A stretch of DNA of 64,000 nucleotides from NCBI GenBank assembly GCA_016792625.1, contig JAEUKK010000148.1, positions 1 through 64,000 on the forward strand. Direction: 5' to 3'. The stretch's first letter is position 1; each line of letters opens with the position of its first letter. Of this stretch, positions 8,900-17,358 are shown piece after piece. The DNA is from Deltaproteobacteria bacterium (GTDB lineage: Bacteria; Myxococcota_A; UBA796; UBA2385). The notes beneath the pieces are model-generated. The model had not been told where the DNA came from. It ran no database searches and worked only from the letters and a program-made list of their open reading frames with translations. The position numbers and the translations under genes are program-made.

Positions 8900-9550
8900 G
8901 TGCCCGACCAAAACACTCCCACGGTGCTCATCCTCAACGGCGCGCTGCGGGGCGCCGAGGGCAACACAGGCTGGCTATGCGCCGAGGCCGCCCGACAGCT
9001 CCAGGGCCGGGCCGTCGTCGACGTGATCACCGTGGCTGAGGGCGGGTTCAGCCTCGAGGCCCTCGAAGCGGCCCTCACCCGGGCCGACGCGCTGCTGCTG
9101 GCCACCGGCACCTACTGGCACTCCTGGGGCTCGCCGATGCAGCGCCTCATCGAGGTGCTCACGCCGCTCGAGAACGAGCCCGCCCTCTTTGGCAAGCCGG
9201 TGGGCGCGCTCGTCACGATGGACAGCGTGGGCGGCGCCGAGCTCAGCGCACGCCTGCTCAGCGTCTTCGGCCAGCTCGGCTGCCTGGTGCCCCCCTGCAC
9301 CAGCCTCGTGCTCAGCCGCCTCGCGGTCGCCGTCACGCACAACGGCGCCCAGGATCCGCACGACGACGACATTTGGCAGCTCGGCGACCTGCCGGTGGTG
9401 CTCGACAACCTGCTGGCCTCGGCCGAGGGGCGCCCCTACCGCCCTTGGCCCGCGCGCAATTTTGTGCGCCTCCAGGGCGCTTTCCCAGCGGCTGGCCCGC
9501 TCGAGCTCGGCGCGCCCCACTTCCTGCCGCCCGCCGATGTGCGGCGATGA
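8900..9550 (+). CDS. NAD(P)H-dependent FMN reductase / flavodoxin-fold protein
   Basis: 216 residues with a flavodoxin-like fold. The first strand and phosphate loop are VLILNGALRGAEGNTGWLC, followed by ADALLLATGTYWHSWGSPMQ, the flavin-ring loop typical of NADPH-dependent FMN reductases, and a KPVGALVTMDSVGG strand. Such enzymes reduce free flavin, quinones or azo compounds in the cytoplasm. A GTG at 8900 with GAGG five bases upstream is preferred over the in-frame GTG at 8894. GGTTAGC at 8874-8880 may be part of the promoter. It overlaps the GNAT gene by ATGA, so the two are coupled. Confidence 0.7.
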   Translation: MPDQNTPTVLILNGALRGAEGNTGWLCAEAARQLQGRAVVDVITVAEGGFSLEALEAALTRADALLLATGTYWHSWGSPMQRLIEVLTPLENEPALFGKPVGALVTMDSVGGAELSARLLSVFGQLGCLVPPCTSLVLSRLAVAVTHNGAQDPHDDDIWQLGDLPVVLDNLLASAEGRPYRPWPARNFVRLQGAFPAAGPLELGAPHFLPPADVRR

Positions 9551-10158
9551 GCCCGCCCGACGTGGGCCCCCGCCTGCAGACGCCCCGCCTGCTGCTCCGC
9601 CCACCGGGCCCGGCAGACCTCCCCGCCACCTGCGCGATGAACGCCGACCCCGAGGTCATGCGCTTCTTCCCTGCGCCGATGCGGCCCGACGAGGTCGAGT
9701 TGATGCTCGGCCGAATCGACGCCCACTTCGCCCGCTGTGGCTTCGGCTTCTGGGCCGTCGAGCGCCGAGACAACGCTGCGGTCATCGGTCTCATTGGCCT
9801 CGTTGAGGTCACTTTCGCGCTGCCCGGGCGCCCGTGCCCACCGCCCGCGGGCGCCCGCCCGCCGGTCGAGGTGGGCTGGCGGCTGGTGTCGAGCGCCTGG
9901 GGGCAGGGTTTTGCGCGTGAGGGGGCCACGGCAGCCCTGCGCTTCGCCTTCGAGGGCATCGCGCTGCCCGAGGTCCTCAGCTTCACCGTCCCCGCGAACA
10001 CCCGCAGCTGGGGGCTGATGGAGCGGCTCGGCCTCCGCCGCGATCCCGCGGGCGGCTTCGAGCACCCGCGCCTCCCGGTCGGTCACCCCCTCCGTCCGCA
10101 CCTGCTGTATGGGATCGACCGGGCCGGCTGGTCCTCCGCCCAGGGCAGCGCGCGCTGA
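9547..10158 (+). CDS. GNAT N-acetyltransferase, RimJ/RimL type
   Basis: 203 residues of the PF13302 acetyltransferase group. LQTPRLLLRPPGPADLPA opens the fold, and EVGWRLVSSAWGQGFAREGA carries the acetyl-CoA pyrophosphate-binding Q/R-x-x-G-x-G/A loop as WGQGFA. EVLSFTVPANTRSWGLMERLGL is the usual end of the domain. RimJ/RimL relatives acetylate the N termini of ribosomal proteins, but most bacterial paralogues act on small amines or antibiotics, so the substrate is open. The ATG overlaps the stop of the flavin reductase gene. Confidence 0.85.
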   Translation: MSPPDVGPRLQTPRLLLRPPGPADLPATCAMNADPEVMRFFPAPMRPDEVELMLGRIDAHFARCGFGFWAVERRDNAAVIGLIGLVEVTFALPGRPCPPPAGARPPVEVGWRLVSSAWGQGFAREGATAALRFAFEGIALPEVLSFTVPANTRSWGLMERLGLRRDPAGGFEHPRLPVGHPLRPHLLYGIDRAGWSSAQGSAR

Positions 10159-10256
10159 GCGCTGGCCCTCCTCCCCCGCGCCCCGCTCCGCCCGGCCCAC
10201 AACGAGGACGCCCCGGCACCGCTGCTCCGGGCTGCCCCTGATTCGCTCCTGCAGGC

Positions 10257-10262
10257 TACGCT
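10257..10262 (+). promoter_or_regulatory. Putative -10 element TACGCT
   Basis: TACGCT within GGCTACGCTCC, 24 bases before the ATG of the BNR-repeat gene. Similar TAnnnT elements sit upstream of several unrelated genes in this window (TACGTT at 48255, TACCTT at 34434, TACGGT at 37531). No convincing -35 is seen. Confidence 0.35.
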
Positions 10263-10286
10263 CCCGCGGCACACCGAGGAGCACCC

Positions 10287-11444
10287 ATGACCGAGGCCAC
10301 GAGCCAGACCGAGCTGTTGATCGCCACCCGCAAGGGCCTGTGGATCGCCACCGCCGACCCAGCGCGCCGCACGTGGACGCTGAGCGCGCCGCACTTCTTG
10401 GGCCAGCAGTGCCACCACGCGGTCCGCGACCCGCGCGACGGCCGCACCCTGCTGCTCGCCTCGCGCCAATGGCACCTCGGTCCCACCGTCTTCCGCAGCC
10501 TCGACGATGGCCAGACCTGGACCGAAGCGACCACCCCGCCGCGCTTCCCGACGGGTGAGGCCCGCGGGCGGGCGGTCGACCACGTGTTCTGGCTGACCCC
10601 CGGCCACCCGAGCCGCCCGGGCGAGTGGTACTGCGCGACCTCTCCCCAGGGGCTGTTTCGCAGCGAAGACGGCGGGGCGAGCTGGGCGCCCGTCTCGGGC
10701 TACAACGACCACCCCGATCAGCGCCTGTGGGTCGGCGATGACAAAGACCAGACCCCCGACGGCGGCAAGCTGCACTCGATCCTGGTCGATCCGCGCCACC
10801 CCGACCACCTGTGGGTGAGCAGCTCGAGCGGCGGCACCTTCCGCTCGCTCGACGGCGGCGCCACCTGGCAGCCCTTCAACAAGGGCATCGCCATGGACTT
10901 CTACCCGCCGCTCGACGACGGCGCCGAGCGGGCCTACGGGCACGATCCGCACTGTGTGGTGCAGCACCCCACCCAGCCCGACCGGCTCTACATGCAGAAC
11001 CACTGCGGCCTCTACCGCCTCGATCTGCCCGCCGACCGCTGGGAGCGCATCGGCCGCAACATGCCGGCCGAGGTCGGCGACATCGGCTTCCCCGTCGCGA
11101 CCCACCCCCGCGATCCCGACACGGCCTGGGTCTTCCCCATGGTCGGCACCGACGACTGGCCGCGCACCCCGCCCGGCGGGCGCCCGGCGGTCTTCCGCAC
11201 CCGTGACGCGGGCGCCGGTTGGACGCGCCTCGACGCGGGCTTCCCGACCAGCCCCGCTTGGTGGACGGTCAAGCGCCAGTGCCTCGGGGTCGACGACCAA
11301 GCCGACGAGGGCGGGGTCGGCGTCTACTTTGGCACCACCCAGGGCGAGGTCTGGTGGAGCGCCGACGAAGGTGATCACTTCAACGTGCTGGCGCGTGATC
11401 TGCCCCAGATCCACGCGCTGAGCGCCGGGCGCCGGCGGGGCTGA
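10287..11444 (+). CDS. BNR/sialidase-fold repeat protein
   Basis: 385 residues with at least four Asp-box (BNR) motifs: FRSLDDGQTW, FRSEDGGASW, FRSLDGGATW and FRTRDAGAGW, spaced like blades of a beta-propeller. No signal peptide is present, so it is cytoplasmic. Proteins of this type annotated as glycosyl hydrolase or exo-alpha-sialidase lack sialidase catalytic residues, and their substrate is unknown. Its gene precedes, by three bases, that of a MoaD/ThiS-like protein, an association that recurs in other bacteria as far as I know. GAGGAGCACCC before the ATG marks the start. Confidence 0.75.
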   Translation: MTEATSQTELLIATRKGLWIATADPARRTWTLSAPHFLGQQCHHAVRDPRDGRTLLLASRQWHLGPTVFRSLDDGQTWTEATTPPRFPTGEARGRAVDHVFWLTPGHPSRPGEWYCATSPQGLFRSEDGGASWAPVSGYNDHPDQRLWVGDDKDQTPDGGKLHSILVDPRHPDHLWVSSSSGGTFRSLDGGATWQPFNKGIAMDFYPPLDDGAERAYGHDPHCVVQHPTQPDRLYMQNHCGLYRLDLPADRWERIGRNMPAEVGDIGFPVATHPRDPDTAWVFPMVGTDDWPRTPPGGRPAVFRTRDAGAGWTRLDAGFPTSPAWWTVKRQCLGVDDQADEGGVGVYFGTTQGEVWWSADEGDHFNVLARDLPQIHALSAGRRRG

Positions 11445-11447
11445 GCC

Positions 11448-11729
11448 ATGCCCCTGACCGTGCACCTGCCGAGCCAGCTGCGGGCCTACACCCAACGGGC
11501 CTCGACCCTCACCCTCGCCGACGACGAGCTGCAGCCGCCCACCGTCGACGGCGCCCTGTGGGCCCTCGACCGGCGCGGCCCCGGCCTGCGTTTTCGGGTC
11601 ATCGACGAGCAGGGCCGGGTGCGCCGCCACATGTTGATCTTCTTGGGGGAGGACAAGGTCGAGGACCTTCAGCTCCCCCTGGCGCCGGGGCGGGCCCTCA
11701 CCCTGGTTGGGGCCCTGAGCGGCGGCTGA
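11448..11729 (+). CDS. MoaD/ThiS-like ubiquitin-fold protein
   Basis: 93 residues of beta-grasp type, ending in the Gly-Gly characteristic of sulfur-carrier proteins (LVGALSGG). The core LIFLGEDKVEDLQLPLAPGRALTLV corresponds to the strand-turn before the C terminus of MoaD and ThiS. A C-terminal diglycine that closes the protein suggests activation by an adenylyltransferase as a thiocarboxylate, or conjugation; no E1-like or molybdopterin gene lies near. Its position directly behind the BNR-repeat gene suggests that they act together. Confidence 0.8.
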   Translation: MPLTVHLPSQLRAYTQRASTLTLADDELQPPTVDGALWALDRRGPGLRFRVIDEQGRVRRHMLIFLGEDKVEDLQLPLAPGRALTLVGALSGG

Positions 11730-11858
11730 AACAGCGATATAACATCCATGTTTCATTGTGATAGCGGCGGCCATCGATGAACGCTCGCCCGAGGCCCACC
11801 GGCCGATAGGCACCGGCGATGGCGCAGCCGCGCCTCCCCCTCACCCGCTGAGGCCCCC
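11730..11858 (+). promoter_or_regulatory. AT-richer intergenic leader before a lipoprotein gene
   Basis: The gap contains GATATAACATCCATG (about 11737-11751), one of the few AT-rich patches in the region, with TATAAC as a plausible -10. A second ATAG lies at 11761-11764. A short repeat GGCCATCGATG/GGCCGATAGGC is seen further on. It is most simply the promoter region of the lipoprotein gene at 11859. Confidence 0.35.
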
Positions 11859-12404
11859 ATGCTCCGCCGCGCCCTCCCCCTGCTGCTCGCCCTCCCCGCC
11901 GCCGGCTGCAGCCGCCTGCTGACCATCGAGGTCGAAGGTCAGTCCTCCGCGACCATCGAGGGAGGCACCATCCTCGAGCAGCTGGTGGGTGACCTAGGCT
12001 TCTCCAGCTTCTTGTCCATGGACATCACCGAAGAAGAGGAGCTGAAGAACCAAGGCGTCGAGCCCGGCGATCTGGTGCGGGTCGAGCTCACCGCGCTGAC
12101 CCTCGAGGTGGTCGAGGGCGACCCCGACCTGCGCTTCATCGAGAGCCTCCTCGTCTCGGCCGAAGCACCCGAGCTCCCGACCATCGCGGTGGCGGGCGCC
12201 GACGACTTCCCCGAGGGCGAGGCGCTTGTCGCTCTTGACGTGATGGGCGTCGATCTGGTCGACTACGCCACCTCGGCCAAGATGACGCTGCGCACCGAAG
12301 CCGAGGCACGGCGACCCGACCAGACCAGCCGCTTGGTCGCCCGCTACACCCTCGAGGTCGAGGCCACCGTGCGCGGGGCGGCCAAACAAGCAAAAGGTGA
12401 CTGA
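11859..12404 (+). CDS. Small outer-membrane-type lipoprotein, unknown function
   Basis: 181 residues. The signal peptide ends in the lipobox LPAAGC, followed by SRLLTIEVEGQSS. The mature part is rich in beta strands (VRVELTALTLEVVEG and MTLRTEAEA), with a single domain and no catalytic motif, somewhat like an LEA-2/immunoglobulin-like fold. GAGGCCCCC before the ATG gives the start. It has its own AT-rich upstream region and no coupled partner. I do not recognise the family. Confidence 0.65.
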   Translation: MLRRALPLLLALPAAGCSRLLTIEVEGQSSATIEGGTILEQLVGDLGFSSFLSMDITEEEELKNQGVEPGDLVRVELTALTLEVVEGDPDLRFIESLLVSAEAPELPTIAVAGADDFPEGEALVALDVMGVDLVDYATSAKMTLRTEAEARRPDQTSRLVARYTLEVEATVRGAAKQAKGD

Positions 12405-12413
12405 GGGCGGCGC

Positions 12414-12457
12414 CCGACCTGCAGAACCTGCAGTCGACCTGCACCATCTGCAGGTCG
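12414..12457. repeat. Direct ACCTGCA repeats ending in a 9-bp hairpin
   Basis: Three tandem-like copies of ACCTGCA (about 12417, 12426, 12438) finish in a perfect inverted repeat CGACCTGCA / TGCAGGTCG (12435-12443 and 12449-12457, loop CCATC). It lies between the lipoprotein stop and the YHYH operon. It could be a terminator without a T-tract or an operator with half-sites ACCTGCAG. Confidence 0.4.
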
Positions 12458-12616
12458 CGCCGCGCCGACAGGCATAAACGGGCCCCGACCAAGAGCCGAG
12501 AGCGACGCACTGCACATCATTGTCGCCACCGGCTCGGGCAAACGAGGCCTTGGCACGGCTCATGCTGAACGCGGGCTGCGGGCGCGCTGCCCGCCCCCAC
12601 GCCCGGAGCCCGCCCG

Positions 12617-13744
12617 ATGCTGATCTTCCCCCTGCCCGCCTCCCCTCGTCGACCCGTCCACGGCCTCGCCCCCTGGCTGCTGACCGCCGCGCTCGCCGCC
12701 TGCGGCGCCGACAGCGCCAAAGAGGACGACAGCGGAGGCGCGGCCGACGATGGTGCAGATGGCGCGGATGGCGCCGATGGCACGGATGGGGCAGATGGCG
12801 CCGACGGCACCGACGGGGGTGACCCGGACTGCCCCGAGGCCGCCGGCTTCCCCACGCTCACCGCTGACCCCGCCAACAGCGCCTACCCCGACCCCGAGCT
12901 GAGCGTGCGCTGCGAGGGCGACCAGCTCATCGTCGAGAGCAACGGCATCCCGACCTACGAGTACGTCGACATGACGCCGAACGGCCTCGAGGCCCAGGAC
13001 CACCTCTGGTCGATCACCCGCAGCCCCGCGGTGGCAGCCACCACCACCACCCTTCCACTGCTGGGCACCGCGGCCTTCGCGCTGAACGGTATGCCCATCT
13101 ACGGCCCCAACGAGGCCGAGTTCCCCGACCCCTATGGTGACCCCGTCTACAATGAGCTGGTCGACACCTGCCTCGGCCACACCGGTGGTGATGCGGATTA
13201 CCACTACCACGCGCTGCTCGTCGCCTGCGTGCTGATGGGCGTGGAGGTCGGCGAGGACGAGCCCGACCCGATCATCGGCTACGCGCTGGACGGCTTCCCG
13301 ATCTACGGGCCCCGCGGCTGCCTTGACGCCGACTGCGCCGAGCTGGTCACCTTCCAGAGCGGCTGGGTGCAGACCGGCGACCCCACGACCTATGCCTGGG
13401 ACAACCACACCTACGTCGGGGACAGCGCCGACGAGACCGTGCTGGACGAATGCAACGGGCGGGTCGGCCCCGACGGCACCTACCGCTACCACGCCACGGC
13501 GACCTTCCCCTACGTGCTCGGCTGCTACGCGGGCACGCCGTCGGACGACGCCGGCACGGCCGACGGCGGAGCGGATGGCGGAGCCGACGGTGGCGCGGAC
13601 GGTGGCGAGGACGGCGGAGCCGACGGCGGCGCGGGCGACCCGCCCGACTGCAGCGAGGTGGAGGAGGGCCTGCCCTGCTGCGGTGACGGCGTCTGTGATG
13701 GACCGGAGAACGCCGACAACTGCGCCGCGGACTGCGCCGGATGA
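12617..13744 (+). CDS. YHYH-domain lipoprotein with acidic GAD-repeat tether
   Basis: 375 residues. The signal peptide ends at LAACG. A tether made of Gly-Ala-Asp triplets and variants follows (about residues 45-68). The YHYH domain (PF14240) then carries the paired ALNGMPIYGP and ALDGFPIYGP motifs and the HYHA/YRYHA histidine motifs, which could ligate metal. The end is a second low-complexity stretch of GGAD units and a cysteine-rich module CCGDGVCDGPENADNC with regularly spaced cysteines. It is first in a five-gene overlapping run with a two-component system, so it may be the sensor's periplasmic or surface partner (inference). The precise start is uncertain; the ATG at 12617 gives a 30-residue signal region. 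Confidence 0.8.
   Translation: MLIFPLPASPRRPVHGLAPWLLTAALAACGADSAKEDDSGGAADDGADGADGADGTDGADGADGTDGGDPDCPEAAGFPTLTADPANSAYPDPELSVRCEGDQLIVESNGIPTYEYVDMTPNGLEAQDHLWSITRSPAVAATTTTLPLLGTAAFALNGMPIYGPNEAEFPDPYGDPVYNELVDTCLGHTGGDADYHYHALLVACVLMGVEVGEDEPDPIIGYALDGFPIYGPRGCLDADCAELVTFQSGWVQTGDPTTYAWDNHTYVGDSADETVLDECNGRVGPDGTYRYHATATFPYVLGCYAGTPSDDAGTADGGADGGADGGADGGEDGGADGGAGDPPDCSEVEEGLPCCGDGVCDGPENADNCAADCAG
12745..12822 (+). repeat. GAT-GGC-GCN coding repeat (GAD tether)
   Basis: Degenerate 9-base repeat GATGGCGCN encoding Asp-Gly-Ala, directly after the lipobox region of the YHYH lipoprotein. Similar tracts occur at 13561-13635, 43207-43288 and 48366-48446 in lipoprotein genes. Confidence 0.8.
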
Positions 13745-14580
13745 GCCGCGGGGCGGCAGCGGTGCTCCTCGGCGCGCTGGTTGTGGGCTGCGCAGCGCCG
13801 CGGGCCCAGACTGGCAGCGGCGCGGGCCGCCCGACGGAGGACTCGGGCGGGCAAGACACGGCCAGCGCGTCGGTCGTCGAGGAGCGCCCGCTGCCGCTGA
13901 CCGGCGTGGTCTACCTGCTCGCCTGGGAGCTCGGCGGCGCGACCGTCACCGACGACGGGGTGCGCTGGACGACCGCGGCCGGCGACCAGATCCGGCTGCG
14001 GGAGGGCTACCTCGTCACCAGCAGCGCCACGCTGGTCCCCTGCGCCGAGCTGAGCGCCGCGCGCACGGCGCCGCCGGGCCACGGCACCTTCGATGACCCC
14101 AGCTCCAGCCTGATCGCCCTCGCTGAGCCACTTCACGCGCCTGCGACCGCCGAGCTGGCCCGCTTCTCCTTTGATGAGACGGACTACTGCCGTGCGCACC
14201 TGATGCTCTCCCCCGACATCAACGGCCAGGGGCGCATGCCCGAGCAGGTCACGGCGGTCGGCTGGAGCCTGCGCCTCTCGGCCGACTACACCACCGCGGC
14301 CGGGGTGGAGGGGCAGCTCGAGGTCTCCACCGCCGCCGCCTGGGGAGAGCTCTGGTCCCTCGGCGCGCTCGAGGGCGCCGAGGCGCTGGCCGAGGGCCCC
14401 GCCGGCCCCGCCGCGCTGGTGCTGACCCGCCGCCTCGACACGCTTTTTGATGGCCTCAGCGCAGAGGGCGCCGATCTCGACGCCTTGGCCGCCGACGGCG
14501 GCGCGACGCTGGGCGGCCCGCTGCTCGCCCAGCTCATCGCCGACACCACCGCGCGCCTGCAGCCGGCGGTCGACGAATGA
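13741..14580 (+). CDS. Lipoprotein of unknown function in YHYH/two-component operon
   Basis: 279 residues. The signal peptide ends in LVVGC, followed by a flexible Thr/Ser/Gly/Asp stretch containing EDSGGQDTAS. The mature protein opens with strand-like segments (LTGVVYLLAWELGG and IRLREGYLVTSS) and has a pair of cysteines, one in LVPCAEL and one in DYCRAHL. The C-terminal third is helical (PLLAQLIADTTARLQPAVDE). No family is recognised. It overlaps the stop of the YHYH gene (ATGA) and its own stop overlaps the histidine kinase start (ATGA), so it is translated as part of the signalling unit. Confidence 0.65.
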   Translation: MSRGAAAVLLGALVVGCAAPRAQTGSGAGRPTEDSGGQDTASASVVEERPLPLTGVVYLLAWELGGATVTDDGVRWTTAAGDQIRLREGYLVTSSATLVPCAELSAARTAPPGHGTFDDPSSSLIALAEPLHAPATAELARFSFDETDYCRAHLMLSPDINGQGRMPEQVTAVGWSLRLSADYTTAAGVEGQLEVSTAAAWGELWSLGALEGAEALAEGPAGPAALVLTRRLDTLFDGLSAEGADLDALAADGGATLGGPLLAQLIADTTARLQPAVDE

Positions 14581-16016
14581 GCGCGCCGCGGGCCAACCCG
14601 GGCGAGGCCGGCCCCCGCGCGTGGGCCCGCGCCCGCGCCGCCGGGCCGCGGATCTTGCCCGGGGTGGCCGCAGCGGCCCTGCTGGGCCTCGCGGGGTGGA
14701 ACCTGCACCGCGCGCAGGCCTGGTCCGATACGCTGACCATGGCCGAGGCCGACCGTTTGGGCCGGGCGCTCCGCCCGCACCTCGATCCTCCGCCACAGGG
14801 CCCGGCTGCCGAGAGTCCCGCGGCGCAGGCCGCCGTCGACGCCGCTGTCGCCGCGCTTCAAGCCGATGGCCTGCTGGCGGTCCTGGTGGTCGACCCCACC
14901 GGTGCGCCGGCGCTGGTGGCGGGGGCGCCGGTCCTGCCCCCGCACCTGCTCCCGGCCACTGAAGATCAGCCGCTGCGCGGCGCAGGCGGCGCCCGGGCCC
15001 TGCTTCCCCCGCCCGGCGGCGCCCGGGGTGGGCCCGGGCCCGCGGGGGACCACTCCGACGCGCTGCACCTCGACGCCGACGAGGACGAGGCAGACTGGGC
15101 CGCAAAATCGAAGGGGAAAGGGCAAGGCAAAGGGAAGGGAAAGGGAAAGGCCGGAGGGCTTGGGTTCATCCCCCGGATCTACGTCGATCTCTCGGCCCCC
15201 GAGGCCGATGCGCTCGTGGCAGGCGCCCAACGCCAGCTCGCGCTGAGCGCCCTGGTCGGCGCGGGCTTGGTCGGGCTTGGCCTGCTGTTGGGGCGGGCCG
15301 AGGACGCCCGCCGCACCGCCGATCAGGCCCTGCTGGGCGCCCAGCACCTCGCCAGCTTGGGGCAGGTCGCGGGGGTGATGGCCCACGAGCTGCGCACCCC
15401 GCTGGCCGCGCTCAAAGGGCACGCCCAGCTGCTCGAAGAGCTGACCGAGGGGCGCGCGCGTGACCGGGCCGCCCGGGTGGTGACCGAGGCCCAGCGGCTC
15501 GAGCGGGTGACCGAAGACCTGCTCGCCTTTGCCCGCATGGCGTCGATCAGCCGCAGCCCACAGGACCCGGCCGCGCTGGTCCAGGCCGTGGCCGCGCGGG
15601 CCCCCGACCGGGTGCGGCTGGTCGACGCCGGCGCCCCGCGCCCCTTCCCGCTCGACCCCGAGCGCTTCACCCAGCTGGTTGAGAACCTCGTCAACAATGC
15701 GCTGGCCATCGATGAAGACGGCGGCGAGGTCTGGGTGCGGCTCGAGGCCGCCGGCGGCGGCCTGCGCCTCGTGGTCGACGACCAGGGCCCGGGCCTGCCC
15801 CCGGGGGACCCCGAGCGGCTGTTCGAGCCATTTTTCACCACGCGGGCCCGAGGCACCGGGCTGGGACTCGCGGTGGCCCGCCGCTGCGCCGTGCTGCACG
15901 GGGGCCAGCTCTGGGCCGAGCGGCGGCCCGAGGGCGGGGCGCGCTTCGTCGCCGTCCTACCCCCCGGTCCGACGTCGGGTTTGGGCCTCATCCCCCACAT
16001 CCAAACAGGGAGCTGA
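14577..16016 (+). CDS. Membrane sensor histidine kinase with Lys-Gly insert
   Basis: 479 residues. One membrane helix lies near 26-43 and another near 219-240, enclosing about 175 extracytoplasmic residues. The cytoplasmic kinase has the H-box MAHELRTPLAALKGHAQLL (His about 270), N-box LVENLVNNA, G1 DDQGPGLPPG, F-box LFEPFFTTR and G2 GTGLGLAVARR, typical of NtrB/ZraS-like kinases. Just before the second helix the sensor domain has an acidic patch (DADEDEADW) followed at once by KSKGKGQGKGKGKGKAGG, an unusual polycation. The matching DNA is A-rich against the GC background. It overlaps its neighbours on the upstream side and is followed by its cognate regulator after one base. Confidence 0.9.
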   Translation: MSAPRANPGEAGPRAWARARAAGPRILPGVAAAALLGLAGWNLHRAQAWSDTLTMAEADRLGRALRPHLDPPPQGPAAESPAAQAAVDAAVAALQADGLLAVLVVDPTGAPALVAGAPVLPPHLLPATEDQPLRGAGGARALLPPPGGARGGPGPAGDHSDALHLDADEDEADWAAKSKGKGQGKGKGKGKAGGLGFIPRIYVDLSAPEADALVAGAQRQLALSALVGAGLVGLGLLLGRAEDARRTADQALLGAQHLASLGQVAGVMAHELRTPLAALKGHAQLLEELTEGRARDRAARVVTEAQRLERVTEDLLAFARMASISRSPQDPAALVQAVAARAPDRVRLVDAGAPRPFPLDPERFTQLVENLVNNALAIDEDGGEVWVRLEAAGGGLRLVVDDQGPGLPPGDPERLFEPFFTTRARGTGLGLAVARRCAVLHGGQLWAERRPEGGARFVAVLPPGPTSGLGLIPHIQTGS

Positions 16017-16017
16017 T

Positions 16018-17358
16018 ATGGCGAGGCTGCTGGTCGTCGATGACGAAGAGGGGATCCGCTCCTTCCTCTGTGACGCCCTGTCCATGGTCGGGCACGAGGT
16101 GACCGCGGCCAGCGGCGGGGCCGAAGCGGTGGCCCTGCTCGCCCGCCAGGCCTTCACCGGCGTGCTCACCGATCTGAAGATGCCCCGGGTCGACGGGATG
16201 GAGGTGCTGCGCGCCGCCCGCGAGCACCAGCCCGAGGCCCCGGTCGTCGTGCTGACCGCCCATGGCAGCGTGGACGCGGCCGTGGCGGCGATGAAGGCGG
16301 GCGCCTTCGACTTCTTGCAAAAGCCGCTGGAGAGCCCCCGGGCGCTGCGTGAGGTGGTCGCCCGCATGGTCGAGCAGCACCAGCTGCTCTGCCGGGCCGA
16401 GCAGGCCCCCGTCGCCGAAGAGGCGGCCTTGACCTGGGGCGACCCGGTGATGGCGCCGGCGGTCAGCGCCCTGCACCGGGTGGCCACCACCGAGGCCACG
16501 GTGCTGCTGCTCGGCGAGTCGGGCGTGGGCAAAGAGGTGGCCGCCCGCGCGGTGCACGCCCGCAGCAAGCGCGCGGCGGGCAGCTTCGTGGCGGTCAACT
16601 GCGCTGCGCTGAGCGAGACCCTGCTGGAGAGCGAACTTTTTGGCCACGAGAAGGGCGCGTTCACCGGCGCGGTCGCGCGCAAGCGGGGCAAGCTCGAGCT
16701 GGCCGCCGGCGGCACCTTCTTCCTCGATGAGGTGGGCGAGCTCAAGCCCGATCTGCAGGCCCGCCTGCTGCGGGTGCTCCAAGAGCGGCGATTTGAGCGG
16801 GTCGGCGGGGTGCAGACCGTCACCGCCGAGGTGCGCTGGGTGGCGGCGACCAACCGTGACCTGCGCCAGCTGGTCGCCGAAGGCCGCTTCCGGGAGGACC
16901 TCTATTACCGGTTGGCGGTCTTCCCCATTGAGATCCCCCCGCTGCGGGCGCGCGGCCAAGACATCGTGCCGCTGGCCCGTGTGCTGCTGCAGCGGGTGGC
17001 CGCCGAGCTCGGGCGCCCGACGCTGCGGCTGGGTGCCGCGGCCGAAGCCGAGCTGCTGGCCCACAGCTGGCCCGGAAACGCACGGGAGCTGGGCAACGCG
17101 CTCGAGCGGGCGGCGATCCTGAGCGATGGCCCCGTCATCCACAGCCTCGCGCTCGCTCCGCGGGCGGCCCCGGGCGTGGCCCAGACCGCCGCGACCACGA
17201 GCGCGCCGCCGGCCGGCGGGACCTTGGACGAGCTCGAGCGGGTTGCCGTGCAGCAGGCCCTCGCCGCCGAGGGGGGGCACCGGCGGCGGGCAGCCGAGCG
17301 CCTCGGCATCGCCGAGCGCACCCTCTATGACAAGCTCAAGCGCCACGGGCTGGCCTGA
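16018..17358 (+). CDS. Sigma54-dependent NtrC-family response regulator
   Basis: 446 residues in the order receiver, AAA+ and Fis-type helix-turn-helix. The receiver has the DDE acidic pocket (8-10) and the phosphoacceptor Asp52 in LTDLKMP. The AAA+ domain has Walker A GESGVGKE (about 166), the sigma54-contacting ESELFGHEKGAFTGA loop, Walker B GGTFFLDEVGEL and the arginine-finger region FREDLYYRLAVFPIEIPPLR. The C-terminal helix-turn-helix is RRRAAERLGIAERTLYDKLK. GAFTGA is intact, so activation of sigma54 promoters is expected. CAGGGAGCTGAT precedes the ATG. Its stop and the start of the next lipoprotein gene share one base (TGATG). Confidence 0.95.
   Translation: MARLLVVDDEEGIRSFLCDALSMVGHEVTAASGGAEAVALLARQAFTGVLTDLKMPRVDGMEVLRAAREHQPEAPVVVLTAHGSVDAAVAAMKAGAFDFLQKPLESPRALREVVARMVEQHQLLCRAEQAPVAEEAALTWGDPVMAPAVSALHRVATTEATVLLLGESGVGKEVAARAVHARSKRAAGSFVAVNCAALSETLLESELFGHEKGAFTGAVARKRGKLELAAGGTFFLDEVGELKPDLQARLLRVLQERRFERVGGVQTVTAEVRWVAATNRDLRQLVAEGRFREDLYYRLAVFPIEIPPLRARGQDIVPLARVLLQRVAAELGRPTLRLGAAAEAELLAHSWPGNARELGNALERAAILSDGPVIHSLALAPRAAPGVAQTAATTSAPPAGGTLDELERVAVQQALAAEGGHRRRAAERLGIAERTLYDKLKRHGLA

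Noticed and set aside
12745-12822. Short regular repeats resembling a repeat array
   Set aside because: They encode Gly-Ala-Asp in frame within lipoproteins; unit size (9 bases) and lack of spacers exclude CRISPR.
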